Positions 44,660-53,697 of a stretch of DNA of 64,000 bases are shown piece by piece; the first letter of the stretch is position 1; each line of letters begins with the position of its first letter. A program made the position numbers and the translations under genes. Below the pieces are notes generated by a model. The model was not told where the DNA came from. It was given only the letters and a program-made list of their open reading frames with translations, and made no database searches. The stretch is from the NCBI GenBank assembly GCA_020634435.1, contig JACKBS010000007.1:62001-126000 (forward strand), written 5' to 3'. Source of the stretch: Ardenticatenaceae bacterium (GTDB lineage Bacteria; Chloroflexota; Anaerolineae; Promineifilales; Promineifilaceae).

Positions 44660-45595
44660 ATGGAATACAGACAACTAGGCAACTCAGGCGTGCGCGTTTC
44701 CGTCATTGGCATGGGCACGAATCAATTCGGCCGTAAAGTGGACCAGGCAGGCGTAAACGATGTGATCGACGCCGCCCTGGATTTAGGCATCAACTTCATT
44801 GACACGGCCGACGTGTACACCGGCAGCGATTCTGAAACCACGCTGGGCAACGCGCTCAAAGGGCGCTGGGACAAGTTTGTCCTGGCCACCAAGGTCTACT
44901 TCAAAATGGGCGACGGCCCGAACGATTACGGCGCGTCCCGCTACCACATCATGAATGGCGTGGAGGCCAGCCTGCGCCGCCTGCAATCCGACCACATCGA
45001 CCTGTACCAAATGCACCGCTGGGACCCGCTCACCCCCATCGAGGAGACAATGCGGGCGCTGGATGATTTGGTGAGCAGCGGCAAGGTGCGCTACATCGGC
45101 GCATCGGCGTACGCCGCGTGGCAGTTGGCCCAAGCCAACTTGCTAGCGGACATGCGCGGCTGGTCGCGGTTCGTGACGGTGCAGTCGCATTACCACATGC
45201 TGGAGCGCGAGGTGGAAAAAGAGGTGATTCCCTACTGCCAGGTGGAAAACGTCGGCTTTATCCCCTACTTCCCGCTGGCGGGCGGCTTCCTCACGGGCAA
45301 ATACACCCGCGAAGCAGGCGCACCGGAAGGGTCGCGGGGCGAGTCAAGCCAGTACGTGAAGGATTACATGACCGACGCGAACTATACGAAGGTGGAAAAA
45401 CTCACCGCCTGGGCGCAAGAGCGCGAGCACACAATGGCTGAACTGGCCCACGCCTGGCTGCTGGCCCAACCACAGGTTTGCTCTGTCATCTCTGGCCTGA
45501 CGCGGCTGGCGCATTTGCAACAAAATGCCAAAGCCGCCGACTGGCAGCTTACGGCCGAAGATATTGGCGAAATCAACAATATATTGGCGGCGTAA
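44660..45595 (+). CDS. aldo/keto reductase
   Basis: A 311-residue NADPH-dependent TIM-barrel oxidoreductase. The catalytic Asp/Tyr/Lys/His tetrad is seen as DTADVYTGSD (about 49-58, Asp and Tyr), VLATKVYF (Lys, about 77) and DLYQMHRWDP (His, about 120). A C-terminal SVISGLTR binds the nucleotide. It fits the voltage-gated-potassium-channel-beta/YajO-like subgroup. AAGGGAG precedes the ATG. Substrate unspecified. It has only imperfect copies of the local palindrome. Confidence 0.93.
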   Translation: MEYRQLGNSGVRVSVIGMGTNQFGRKVDQAGVNDVIDAALDLGINFIDTADVYTGSDSETTLGNALKGRWDKFVLATKVYFKMGDGPNDYGASRYHIMNGVEASLRRLQSDHIDLYQMHRWDPLTPIEETMRALDDLVSSGKVRYIGASAYAAWQLAQANLLADMRGWSRFVTVQSHYHMLEREVEKEVIPYCQVENVGFIPYFPLAGGFLTGKYTREAGAPEGSRGESSQYVKDYMTDANYTKVEKLTAWAQEREHTMAELAHAWLLAQPQVCSVISGLTRLAHLQQNAKAADWQLTAEDIGEINNILAA

Positions 45596-45618
45596 ATAGC
45601 GACGAAATAAGTCAGACA

Positions 45619-46404
45619 ATGAGTAACCAATATGTCTTTCCGTTTGGGCAACCAGTACTCCCTATCTCGCAAAGCGATCGATCTCGCAAAAGAGTCTTTG
45701 TGCTTGGAGTGTATGCGAGCGCCGTTCACGCACGATGGGTTGACCCCAATGGAAGAACTATCATCACGGCATTGGCCGTAGCCTCGGAGCCATCGATCTT
45801 CTGGCGTGGCGAAGGCGCGAATGCACTTATCGCTGAAATTGTGGTCCCTAATGAAGTTGGCAATCTAGAGCCAGCAAGCGCCACGCTGAACGGCCCATCG
45901 GGTAGAGCATTGGATGAATGCTTCTTGCATCCATTGGGGTTGAGCCGCAATCAAACCTGGTTGTGCGATCTAGTGCCACATAGCTGCATGAATGATCGAC
46001 AGGCTACTGCAATCGAGAATAAATATATGCCTCTGGTTGAGCGAGGACTAGTACCAAAACCACATTGGCCACGTGTTCCAAACCAATTGGCTAACCCAAG
46101 CCGGGTTCTTGAAATAGAGAGAGAGTTGCTTGACTCTGGTGCTGAGGTAATTATAACTCTTGGTGATCAGCCTCTGCGCTGGTTTACGCAACGCTATGGA
46201 TCCCGTGTTAGATTGGCGACATATGGGAAGGGTGAACAAGAGTATGGCCAACTCCACCCAATTGAGGTGCAAGGAAAACAGTTGAAGGTGCTTCCATTGG
46301 TGCATCCTCGTCATGCAGCTGGACTAGGTGGGCATTCGCCGGTATGGAGAAAGATACACCAAAGCTGGGTGAAAAAAGTTGCACCGGAGATTCTGGGCTG
46401 GTAA
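45619..46404 (+). CDS. uracil-DNA-glycosylase-superfamily-like protein
   Basis: About 261 residues. The opening VFVLGVYASAVHARW and closing LPLVHPRHAAGLGGHSPVW resemble the motif A and motif B (His loop) of UDG-like proteins, and WLCDLVPHSCMN lies between, but canonical GxDPG and HPS forms are not exact. Confidence in the name is low. The gene is more AT-rich than its neighbours and has no ACGGCCGT, which suggests recent acquisition. ATG 45619 has only a weak ribosome site; an earlier start would overlap the reductase gene in another frame. Confidence 0.4.
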   Translation: MSNQYVFPFGQPVLPISQSDRSRKRVFVLGVYASAVHARWVDPNGRTIITALAVASEPSIFWRGEGANALIAEIVVPNEVGNLEPASATLNGPSGRALDECFLHPLGLSRNQTWLCDLVPHSCMNDRQATAIENKYMPLVERGLVPKPHWPRVPNQLANPSRVLEIERELLDSGAEVIITLGDQPLRWFTQRYGSRVRLATYGKGEQEYGQLHPIEVQGKQLKVLPLVHPRHAAGLGGHSPVWRKIHQSWVKKVAPEILGW

Positions 46405-46466
46405 CACCTTACCGCGAGATTAACTTTATCAAGATCAGGGCATATAGGCGTGCCAGGATGAATTGC

Positions 46467-48569
46467 TTACTCGTCCCTAAGCAGTTCTTTTCGCGCCAAG
46501 ACCAGTTGAAACGGCCGTTCCAAATCCACCGCCGCCCGCACATACAGCGTCGCAGGCGCATCCGGGGGCACAAAAACTATAAAGCGCTGCTGAACGCTAA
46601 AATTGGCGCAGGCCGGGGTTTCGGGGGGCGTGTGGCCCAGGTAGAGGCATTGCAGCGCCAGTCCATCGGGGCTGCCATCCAGTACGGTGAGGCGCAGGCG
46701 AATACGGCCGTCGTCCGCCGTGCCCAACCATTCCAACTGCGTGACGCGGGCAATGGCGTAGCCAATTTCCAGCGGCATATCCACTGCCCAAACATCCCCT
46801 TCTTGATGATTTCCCCACTCTGGCTGGAAGGCAATTTGGCGATAGAGGTTGTTAAGCTCCGTGGTCAACGTGGCGGTTACCGTTTGCGCGTCTTCGGCAG
46901 TGGGCTGCCACTGGATATTGTATTCTTGCTGTAAGCCGTTTGTGTTGGCATCGGTGACCGGCAGGCCACCTTGCCCACCGATTGGTTCATAAAAGCGGCC
47001 CTGATCATCCACCAGCGAGTTGGGGAAGGTCACATAGGTCAAAGCTTGCTGCGGTGGGAAGGCCTCGGGATCCATGCCCCAAATGGGATCAACCTGGGTG
47101 AGCGTCGTCAGGCTGGTGGCGGTTGGCGTGAATTCGGCCGTTTTCACCGTCATCGTTACCCCAAATTGGAACCCCGAAGCCAGGGGCGACTCATTTACCG
47201 GCAAACCTTGATAGATGCGATCGAGCTGCACAAAAATTTGCCCGTCTGTGACATGTACAAAATATTGGTCCAGATTGCGATTGCTCCACATTTCGGTTGA
47301 GCGTTCCAGATTGAGACGGCCGTTCAATTCCCACTCCCCGCCAGAACACGTATCAATAAAATGGTTGAGATTCACGCTCCAATCAAGCTGGCATTCATTT
47401 ATCCCCACATCTACCGAATATTCAGGGGAAACAGGCGAAAAGGCTATGAGCTGCCCATCCGGCGTGTGCACCAGCCAGAAGCCGCCAAAGCGGTAGGGCG
47501 TCTCGCTGGGCGGGTAATTTTCCAGCGTCAGAGGAGGATCAATCAGCGGTTGTTCCACGTCGCCGAGGTCGAGCAGTGGCTCGTCGCCTGCGGGGATGGT
47601 GAATTGGAAATAGTCAGCAAAGATGGTAACGGCCGTAAATGGCAAATCGCGTAGGGTGAAACGGCCGTCTCCTAAAGTTTCTGTCACGGGCGGCTCACCG
47701 GGTGCCAGCCGCAGCTGCACCACAGGCACAGGCTGCGCGTCACTGGTGATGATACGGCCGTTCACCGTCCGCCCCACCTGAGCTGGTTCCTCTGCCACCT
47801 GAAACGCTTCATCAGGAATCGGTTCATCCAGGACAAGTGAGAGAAATTCCACCTCACCCGTGATTGCCCCCTCTCCATACTCCCAAGACTTGAGAATGAG
47901 CCCTGTTTGCTGATCAATCCAAAAACGGTTACGTCTCTCGCCACCATTCATCACGTCGAACCAATCTACCACCCAGGTCTGGCGCTCTAAAATAGGCTCT
48001 TCCGCAATAAGTTCAAACCGTCCCACACGCTGGGCAAATCCTGCCGGAAAGATGTAATCACCCGCAAAACCCAGGCCCATTCCCACCATCGGGTGGGGAT
48101 AAACTGTGATTGGCTGTATTTCTTCTAAGGAAGTGGGTAGAAGTGAAAGATCATGCATAATCCGCTGCTGGGCAGATTCATCTATGCCCAACGTTGCCTG
48201 ATAATCAGCGCCAGAAATTTGGGCTAGATAGGGCTGGCGAATGAGTATCGTGTGCTGCAATACCTGGGAACTGGTAGTGCTCCATTGCCCTCTTACCTCG
48301 GCTTGCAGCGTTTGCCAGCGATTATGAGAATCGAGCATCAAGTTGATCATATCGCGAGAAAAATCGTCAATATCGTCGATATTGGCCTCAAATTCAGTAA
48401 TTCTGGTTTCTTCAAATGTGAGGTGGGAGGAACTGGATTCGGGAGTATTGGAAGAATAAGTTGTCTCTGTAGACTCACTCGATAGAGTTGATGGAACATC
48501 TGCTTCACAGGCTATCAAGCTAAGTAAAACGGTGAAACACAACAAACATTTTGCTCGGTTAAGAACCAT
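46467..48569 (-). CDS. large surface lipoprotein
   Basis: A 700-residue protein with signal peptide and lipobox SLIAC (Cys21), then a Ser/Thr-rich linker. The N-terminal part (about 70-270) resembles LolA-type lipid- or lipoprotein-binding sheets: ILIRQPYLAQISG, FWIDQQTGLILKSWEY. A carboxypeptidase-regulatory-like beta domain follows (VNGRIITSDAQPVPVVQL ... GRFTLRDLP), and the C-terminal 370 residues are an unrecognised beta-rich domain. It carries six copies of the ACGGCCGT palindrome, four of them in 450 bp. It converges with the UDG-like gene, 62 bp apart. Role unknown. Confidence 0.75.
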   Translation of the reverse strand: MVLNRAKCLLCFTVLLSLIACEADVPSTLSSESTETTYSSNTPESSSSHLTFEETRITEFEANIDDIDDFSRDMINLMLDSHNRWQTLQAEVRGQWSTTSSQVLQHTILIRQPYLAQISGADYQATLGIDESAQQRIMHDLSLLPTSLEEIQPITVYPHPMVGMGLGFAGDYIFPAGFAQRVGRFELIAEEPILERQTWVVDWFDVMNGGERRNRFWIDQQTGLILKSWEYGEGAITGEVEFLSLVLDEPIPDEAFQVAEEPAQVGRTVNGRIITSDAQPVPVVQLRLAPGEPPVTETLGDGRFTLRDLPFTAVTIFADYFQFTIPAGDEPLLDLGDVEQPLIDPPLTLENYPPSETPYRFGGFWLVHTPDGQLIAFSPVSPEYSVDVGINECQLDWSVNLNHFIDTCSGGEWELNGRLNLERSTEMWSNRNLDQYFVHVTDGQIFVQLDRIYQGLPVNESPLASGFQFGVTMTVKTAEFTPTATSLTTLTQVDPIWGMDPEAFPPQQALTYVTFPNSLVDDQGRFYEPIGGQGGLPVTDANTNGLQQEYNIQWQPTAEDAQTVTATLTTELNNLYRQIAFQPEWGNHQEGDVWAVDMPLEIGYAIARVTQLEWLGTADDGRIRLRLTVLDGSPDGLALQCLYLGHTPPETPACANFSVQQRFIVFVPPDAPATLYVRAAVDLERPFQLVLARKELLRDE

Positions 48570-48708
48570 TTTTCACCTCTCAACTGTTTGATTCAACTGC
48601 TAATTTTTGGGAATGTTAATCGGTTTGAGAGGAAAACAAAGGATTGGCGGGGGCTGCTAATTAACTACCAATTTAGTGCCAGGCGCTGAGAAATATCAGA
48701 TTGAAAGT

Positions 48709-48763
48709 CTCACGCAAAGGCGCAAAGTAGAAAAAAGTTCGCACCTTTGCGTCTTTGCGTGAG
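48709..48763. repeat. dispersed hairpin R6
   Basis: CTCACGCAAAG-type left arm and CTTTGCGTGAG-type right arm enclose GCGCAAAG...CTTTGCG. The hairpin lies between the EamA and lipoprotein genes, both minus-strand. Confidence 0.7.
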
Positions 48764-48784
48764 CCAAAAAGAGCGGGGCAAAAG

Positions 48785-49714
48785 TTATGGCATTGGTTTT
48801 TCAACGGGGCGTGGCAAGATAGACGCCCGTTTCCCACCCCACTTCAGCAGCCCATTCACAATCATCACGCCCAGCAAAATGAGGGCAAAGCCAGCGTAGG
48901 CGTGCCAGGTAAGCTGTTCGTTGAGCACCAGCACGCCCAAAATGACGCCAAACACGGGGATGACGTAGGTGGTCATCGAGACGTAGCTGGCGGGTGCGGT
49001 TTCCAGCAGGCGATAGTAGACCACAAAGGCAACGGCCGTTCCCAACACCCCCAGCGCCGCCAACGCCCCAAGCGCTGAAAGCGAAGGGACCGCTAACGAA
49101 AACGGCCGATCCACCAGCAGCGACAGCGGCAGTAGATAAATCGTGGCCATGATCATTTGCCCGGCCGGTGCCACCAGCGGCGGCAGGCCACGCAGATGAT
49201 TGCGCGAATACACAATCGCCACGCCATACAAGGCAGCGGCCAGCGCCACAGCCAGCAAACCCCACGTCGTTGCCTCCACACCATCGCTGAAAGACGGCAA
49301 GATGAGCAAAATCAAACCTGCAAAACCAATCACGGCTCCGGCCAGTTTGGTTGGCGTCAGGCGATCATCGGCCACAAAATAGTGCGCCAGGATAATTGTG
49401 AACAGCGGCGTCGTGCCGTTGAGAATCGAGGCCAGAGCGCTGTCGATGTACTGCTCACCCCAGCCAAACAGCACAAAGGGAATGGTATTGTGAATCAGCC
49501 CCATCACCGCCAGATGCCGCCACACGGTGCGCGAGCGCGGCAAAGATTTGCCCTGCGCGAGCAAGAAAACAGTGAGTAAAACGGCCGCAATGCCCACTCG
49601 CCCCAATACCAGTGTCAGCGGTGGAATTTCGGCCACAGCCACTTTGATGAACAAGAAAGATGGCCCCCACAAGGCAGCCAGCAAGACCAGAAGCAAAAAG
49701 TTCTTGAGTTTCAT
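48785..49714 (-). CDS. EamA/DMT-family transporter
   Basis: About 309 residues with ten predicted transmembrane segments in two EamA repeats, typical of drug/metabolite exporters (RhaT/YdcZ relatives). Hallmarks are LLVLLAALWGPSFLFIKVAV at the start, the loop FVLFGWGEQYIDSALASILNG (repeat 1), and VYYRLLETAPASYVSMTTYVIPVFGV (repeat 2). I chose ATG 49714 because the frame upstream is only translated repeat sequence. Substrate unknown. A dispersed repeat R2 lies just upstream. Confidence 0.92.
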   Translation of the reverse strand: MKLKNFLLLVLLAALWGPSFLFIKVAVAEIPPLTLVLGRVGIAAVLLTVFLLAQGKSLPRSRTVWRHLAVMGLIHNTIPFVLFGWGEQYIDSALASILNGTTPLFTIILAHYFVADDRLTPTKLAGAVIGFAGLILLILPSFSDGVEATTWGLLAVALAAALYGVAIVYSRNHLRGLPPLVAPAGQMIMATIYLLPLSLLVDRPFSLAVPSLSALGALAALGVLGTAVAFVVYYRLLETAPASYVSMTTYVIPVFGVILGVLVLNEQLTWHAYAGFALILLGVMIVNGLLKWGGKRASILPRPVEKPMP

Positions 49715-49748
49715 AACGATTCCTGTTGTTGAATTTAGGTGTTTAATT

Positions 49749-49831
49749 TCACCCTCACCCCAGCCCTCTCCCTGAGAGGGAGAGGGAGCCAATTCCCTCC
49801 CCCTTGCAGGGGGAGGGTCAGGGTGGGGGTC
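49749..49831. repeat. dispersed repeat R2, intact copy
   Basis: CACCCTCACCCCAGCCC ... CCTGAGAGGGAGAGGG ... CCCTCCCCC..GGGGGAGGG gives nested inverted repeats. A second copy at 43311-44603 was split by the IS4 element. Confidence 0.75.
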
Positions 49832-49905
49832 CTTACTGCCAGATTTATAACCGATTGCTCACCGCAAATCGATCCATTACTTGCGCAAAATTACGAATTA
49901 CTCAA

Positions 49906-50388
49906 TTACCTGGCTTGCCAGGCCACGTAAATGCGCTCCATTTGGGCAATGTGGTCAGGGACGTGGCGGCTGTAGGTGTCTAGCCAATCGTCGAAACTCA
50001 TTTGGCCGCTTTCGGGGTGGTATGCCTCGTTTTTCCAGACATCGTCGGGCACGGTCTGGATGAGTTCGTAGGAGCTTTGCCGCAGCCATTTGAAGAGGGA
50101 AACGGCCGTATCCACATCCAACTGATGATAATTCAGCACCTTGGCCCACTGGTTTTCATCGTAGGCCATTAGATGCTCGCCCGGCTCCGCAACAAAGCGA
50201 CGGCAGCGCACATAGCTGTTCGCCTCGCTGTCGGTGATGTGGATAATGACCTCATGAATCGTCCAATCATCCACCGCTGAACGATATTGCCACATTTCGC
50301 GGGGAAATTGAGCCAGGGCAGCGGTCAATAATTCGTGGGCACGGCCGTATAGGGCCATCTTTTCTTGCCGATTGGTTCGATTGGTCAT
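49906..50388 (-). CDS. DinB-fold protein (fourth of four)
   Basis: A 160-residue DinB-superfamily protein. The three metal histidines are well placed: TIHEVIIHITDSEANSY (about 43-59), and SRHVPDHIAQMERIY near the C-terminus. Its ATG overlaps the Lrp regulator gene by 4 bp, so regulator and enzyme form a two-gene unit; the regulator may sense a substrate of this enzyme. Confidence 0.87.
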   Translation of the reverse strand: MTNRTNRQEKMALYGRAHELLTAALAQFPREMWQYRSAVDDWTIHEVIIHITDSEANSYVRCRRFVAEPGEHLMAYDENQWAKVLNYHQLDVDTAVSLFKWLRQSSYELIQTVPDDVWKNEAYHPESGQMSFDDWLDTYSRHVPDHIAQMERIYVAWQAR

Positions 50389-50864
50389 GCAACACCTCCA
50401 TCCGTCGCTATGCGCATTTCTTCTTTAAATGTAGACATCACAATGCTGCTGGTTGATCTGGTCACCATCGCATAAGTACGGATACGCTCCAGCAATTTCT
50501 CCAGCTCGCCGGTGTTTGCCACGCGCACCTTCAGCAAATAACATTCCTCACCCGCCACCGAATGACACTCCAAAATATCCGGTTCCGCCAGGCACTGGGC
50601 CACAAAATCTTGCTTGCACGCCGCGTAATCCTCGCCCGGCGCCGTGCCAATGATGAGGCGGATAAAAGCAGTTATAGATTTGCCCAACAGGCCCGGATCA
50701 ACAATGGCCACGTAACGTTGGATAATCCCCCTTTTCTCCATCTTTTTGATACGTTCAAAGACGGTAGAGGTCGTTAACCCTACCCGCTCAGCGATGGCCG
50801 CGTTAGACATACGGCCGTCTGCCTGCAAAAGATCAAGGATTTGGGCATCAATTTCGTCAATCAT
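50385..50864 (-). CDS. Lrp/AsnC-family transcriptional regulator
   Basis: About 159 residues. An N-terminal winged helix (IDAQILDLLQADGRMSNAAIAERVGLTTSTVFERI, in order residues 4-38) is followed by the RAM ligand-binding domain (ILECHSVAGEECYLLKVRV). Family members bind amino acids and regulate their own neighbours as octamers. ATG 50864 is used; a TTG 21 bp earlier is in frame but less likely. It overlaps the DinB-fold gene. Confidence 0.93.
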   Translation of the reverse strand: MIDEIDAQILDLLQADGRMSNAAIAERVGLTTSTVFERIKKMEKRGIIQRYVAIVDPGLLGKSITAFIRLIIGTAPGEDYAACKQDFVAQCLAEPDILECHSVAGEECYLLKVRVANTGELEKLLERIRTYAMVTRSTSSIVMSTFKEEMRIATDGGVA

Positions 50865-50972
50865 TCCACAATTACCATATTTCAAAGAATTTTATTCGTC
50901 TATTTTAGATATTAACAGGAAATTATACGGATTCGCTCAAATTTGTCAATTTCCCATTTGGCTGGCTTTTGG

Positions 50973-50978
50973 TACAAT
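50973..50978 (+). promoter_or_regulatory. -10 box of a probable leaderless M15 gene
   Basis: TACAAT is 8 bp before the ATG at 50987, so transcription would begin at or next to the start codon. No ribosome site is present there, which supports a leaderless message. Confidence 0.45.
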
Positions 50979-50986
50979 GCCCCGCG

Positions 50987-51895
50987 ATGAAAAAATATGC
51001 ACTGATCTGGTTAGGCATAGTTGTGGGAATTTCTATCTTGGCAGGCTGCGGGACGGCTTCGGCTTCACCGCTCCCCACGCTGGCGCCGACCAGCCCCCCG
51101 CCCACGGCCCCAACGCTACCTCCACCCACCGTACACGATGAAACGGCCGTTGCCGGGGCAACTTCTATTGCCCAACTGCCAACCAACATCCCGCAACCAA
51201 CCGCGACAGCCACGCCAACGATCACCCCTTCCCCGACGGCCACGCCAACCGCCACACCTATCGGCCCGTGTGATGCCCGCATGCCACAAGACGATCTGTT
51301 TACCATCGTCACCCAAACGTACGGGCTCAGCCGTGACTATGCGCCACAAGATTTGGTTCTGCTCACCGATTATTTACCGGTTGAGGTCACGTTGGGCTAC
51401 CCCACCGAACTGCGCCAAGTGGCGCTCGGCCCGCTGATACAGATGATTGCCGACATGCAAAACGCGGGCTTGCAACCGTGGATTTTGTCCGGCTATCGCA
51501 GCTATTCCGCCCAGGCGATCAGCTGGGAAAAGTGGAATCGGGAAGAGCCGGAACGAGCCGCCATTTTGAGCGCCCGCCCTGGCCACAGTGAACACCAGCT
51601 AGGCACCACCCTCGATTTTGGCTCACCGGAGCTGGCCGATATCGTGGGAATTGAAGACATTGAGTTTCACACCTACTTTTACCAGACCAGCGAGGGCATC
51701 TGGCTGGCGGAAAATGCGCATCGCTACGGCTTCACGCTCAGCTACCCGCGCGGCGCGCAGGAGCTCACTGGCTTTTTCTATGAACCGTGGCACTTCCGCT
51801 ATGTCGGCGAAGAAATGGCCACCTTTTTGCGCGACGCAGGCACCTACCTGACCGAATACCAACTCATCAACCAACCGGAGCCTTGCATCCCATGA
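50987..51895 (+). CDS. M15-family D,D-carboxypeptidase lipoprotein
   Basis: About 302 residues. Signal peptide with lipobox ILAGC (Cys21), a long Thr/Pro/Ala linker, then a VanY-type domain with YRSYSAQ, SEHQLGTTLDF (His and Asp zinc ligands, about 205-215) and EPWHFRYVG (third ligand, His). Such enzymes trim the terminal D-Ala of peptidoglycan stems outside the membrane. No ribosome site precedes the ATG and the linker carries one palindrome (near 51143). It overlaps the start of the next gene. Confidence 0.9.
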   Translation: MKKYALIWLGIVVGISILAGCGTASASPLPTLAPTSPPPTAPTLPPPTVHDETAVAGATSIAQLPTNIPQPTATATPTITPSPTATPTATPIGPCDARMPQDDLFTIVTQTYGLSRDYAPQDLVLLTDYLPVEVTLGYPTELRQVALGPLIQMIADMQNAGLQPWILSGYRSYSAQAISWEKWNREEPERAAILSARPGHSEHQLGTTLDFGSPELADIVGIEDIEFHTYFYQTSEGIWLAENAHRYGFTLSYPRGAQELTGFFYEPWHFRYVGEEMATFLRDAGTYLTEYQLINQPEPCIP

Positions 51896-53574
51896 GGTTT
51901 TTTCCACAGATTTCACAGATTACGCAGATTTATAACCTGTCATTCCCGCGTAGGCGGGAATCCATCTTCAGGTGGGCGCGGCTGGATTCCCGCTTTCGCG
52001 GGAATGACAAGCGAAGAGGGCTCTTTTTTCTTTTGATGCTTGTTTTCTTGATGGGGTGTGGGCAAACGGCCGTTTCCACCACCTCCTCCCTGCCCACGCT
52101 TGCCGCCACCCAGGCGTTGCCGACCAACACGCTCCCCGCGCCGCCAACACCCATTCCCGCCACCAATACACCCATGCCAGACCCGGCAACGGCCGTTCCG
52201 ACGCCGCTGCCCACCAACACGCCACTGCCTCCGCTTACCCTGGCTGTGCCAGATGCCTGGCAAACCATAATTGGCGATGTGCTGGCCGGAGCAACGACCA
52301 ATCGCAGCTGGCAAATCGTACCGGCCACCGAAGTGGCTGACGCCACACTAATTGAAAGTGGCGGCGGGCAGCTAATCTGGCAGGAACCGATTGCCATTGC
52401 CGTGCCGTTTGTCACCGAGTGGGAATTTATTACCCAGGCCGATGCCGAGGCCATCATGGCCAACGGGCACGAGTTGGCCGTAGTGTTGCCCTGGTCAGAA
52501 CTGACACCAGACATGAAACCGCTGCGCGTAGACGGCCGTTTCCCCACCGATGCCAACTATCCCTTCCACAACCGCCTCACGCTGCAAGTGAATAACAACG
52601 CAGCCAACGAACTGCTGCCCATCCTGCAAGAAGCGCTCGCGCCAGAACCAGTTGTGCATCTGGCCAGCGTGGGCGACATCATGCTGGATCGCGGCCTGGG
52701 CATCGTCATCCAAAATGGCAACCTGGCCTATCCATTTGCGAAAGTGGCCGATTTGCTCCAAGGTGCCGACATTACCGTGGGCAACATGGAATCGGCGATG
52801 GGCACGCTGGGCGAACCAGCCGCTAAAAGCTACCCGTTCCGCGCCCCTCCCGTCGCCGCCGAGGCGCTGGCGCTGGGCGGCTTTGATGTGGTGTCGCTGG
52901 CCAACAACCACGCTATGGATTACGGGCCAGAGGCGCTGCTGCAAGCCATCGACCTGCTAGAAGCACAGGGCGTGACGCCAATTGGTGCTGGCGCTAATTT
53001 TGACGCCGCCCATACGCCTTATATCACACAAATAAACGGCCTCTCCCTGGCCTTTCTGAGCTATGTGAACGTGCCTATCGAGGCAACCTCAGCCTTTGAC
53101 ACGGCCGTCTGGACCGCCACCGAAAACACACCAGGTCTGGCCTGGGCTGATCCTGAGGTGATTCGTGCGGATGTAACGGCCGTTCGCGATCAGGTTGATC
53201 TGGTCATCGTGGTGCTGCACAGCGGCTACGAATATGTCGAGGAACCAAGCGAACCGCAGGTCGCTGCCGCCCAGGCCGCCATCGACGCCGGGGCCAGGCT
53301 GGTTATCGGCCACCACGCCCACATTTTGCAGGGCATTGATTTTTACAACGATGGGGTGATTGTCTACGGGCTGGGGAACTTTGCCTTTGAGATTGATGGC
53401 GCGCCGGAAACGGCCGTACTCAACGTCTGGCTAGATGCGAATGGTGTGCGGTCGCTGGAACTCATCCCCGCAATTATTCAAGAAGGCGGTGCACCCCGTC
53501 TGGCCGAGAGCTGGGAAGCAGCCCCCATTTTGCGCCAAGTCTACTTTTTAACACGGATTTTGAATTCACGGTAA
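51892..53574 (+). CDS. CapA-family lipoprotein with repeat-encoded N-terminus
   Basis: About 560 residues from ATG 51892, which overlaps the M15 stop. The first 40 residues are read from two dispersed repeats (R4 at 51904-51930 and R3 at 51939-52010; the R3 peptide is the common SFPRRRES...DSRFRGND type). A signal segment RRGLFFLLMLVFLMGC gives the lipobox Cys. A Thr/Pro linker and a domain of about 150 residues precede the CapA/PGA_cap metallophosphatase fold: VGDIMLDR, GNMESAM, SLANNHAMDYG, LHSGYEY and GHHAHILQG. ATG 52036 is possible, but leaves too short a signal peptide. Role: envelope polymer synthesis, inferred. Confidence 0.82.
   Translation: MRFFPQISQITQIYNLSFPRRRESIFRWARLDSRFRGNDKRRGLFFLLMLVFLMGCGQTAVSTTSSLPTLAATQALPTNTLPAPPTPIPATNTPMPDPATAVPTPLPTNTPLPPLTLAVPDAWQTIIGDVLAGATTNRSWQIVPATEVADATLIESGGGQLIWQEPIAIAVPFVTEWEFITQADAEAIMANGHELAVVLPWSELTPDMKPLRVDGRFPTDANYPFHNRLTLQVNNNAANELLPILQEALAPEPVVHLASVGDIMLDRGLGIVIQNGNLAYPFAKVADLLQGADITVGNMESAMGTLGEPAAKSYPFRAPPVAAEALALGGFDVVSLANNHAMDYGPEALLQAIDLLEAQGVTPIGAGANFDAAHTPYITQINGLSLAFLSYVNVPIEATSAFDTAVWTATENTPGLAWADPEVIRADVTAVRDQVDLVIVVLHSGYEYVEEPSEPQVAAAQAAIDAGARLVIGHHAHILQGIDFYNDGVIVYGLGNFAFEIDGAPETAVLNVWLDANGVRSLELIPAIIQEGGAPRLAESWEAAPILRQVYFLTRILNSR
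51939..52010. repeat. dispersed repeat R3, 72 bp
   Basis: CATTCCCGCGTAGGCGGGAA and GGATTCCCGCTTTCGCGGGAA are hairpins flanking a G/C spacer. Copies of this shape are known from many bacteria; here it is inside an open frame. Confidence 0.8.
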
Positions 53575-53697
53575 ATTAATTGGCGCCGCCTTCGCAAGGA
53601 AAACTTTGTTTGAAGGAGCAATAATGGTTTTTCAGTATTCAAAAGAGCTGAGACGCAACCCGGGCACTAAAGATGCCTGGCTGTAGTCTAATTTGTA

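Noticed and set aside
49715..49792. Longer N-terminus for the EamA transporter
   Set aside because: It would translate dispersed repeat R2; the hydrophobic first helix begins right after ATG 49714.
53622..53684. 20-codon frame after GAAGGAG downstream of the CapA-like gene
   Set aside because: The ribosome-site match is good, but the peptide is too short to support, and the site lies next to a pseudogene.
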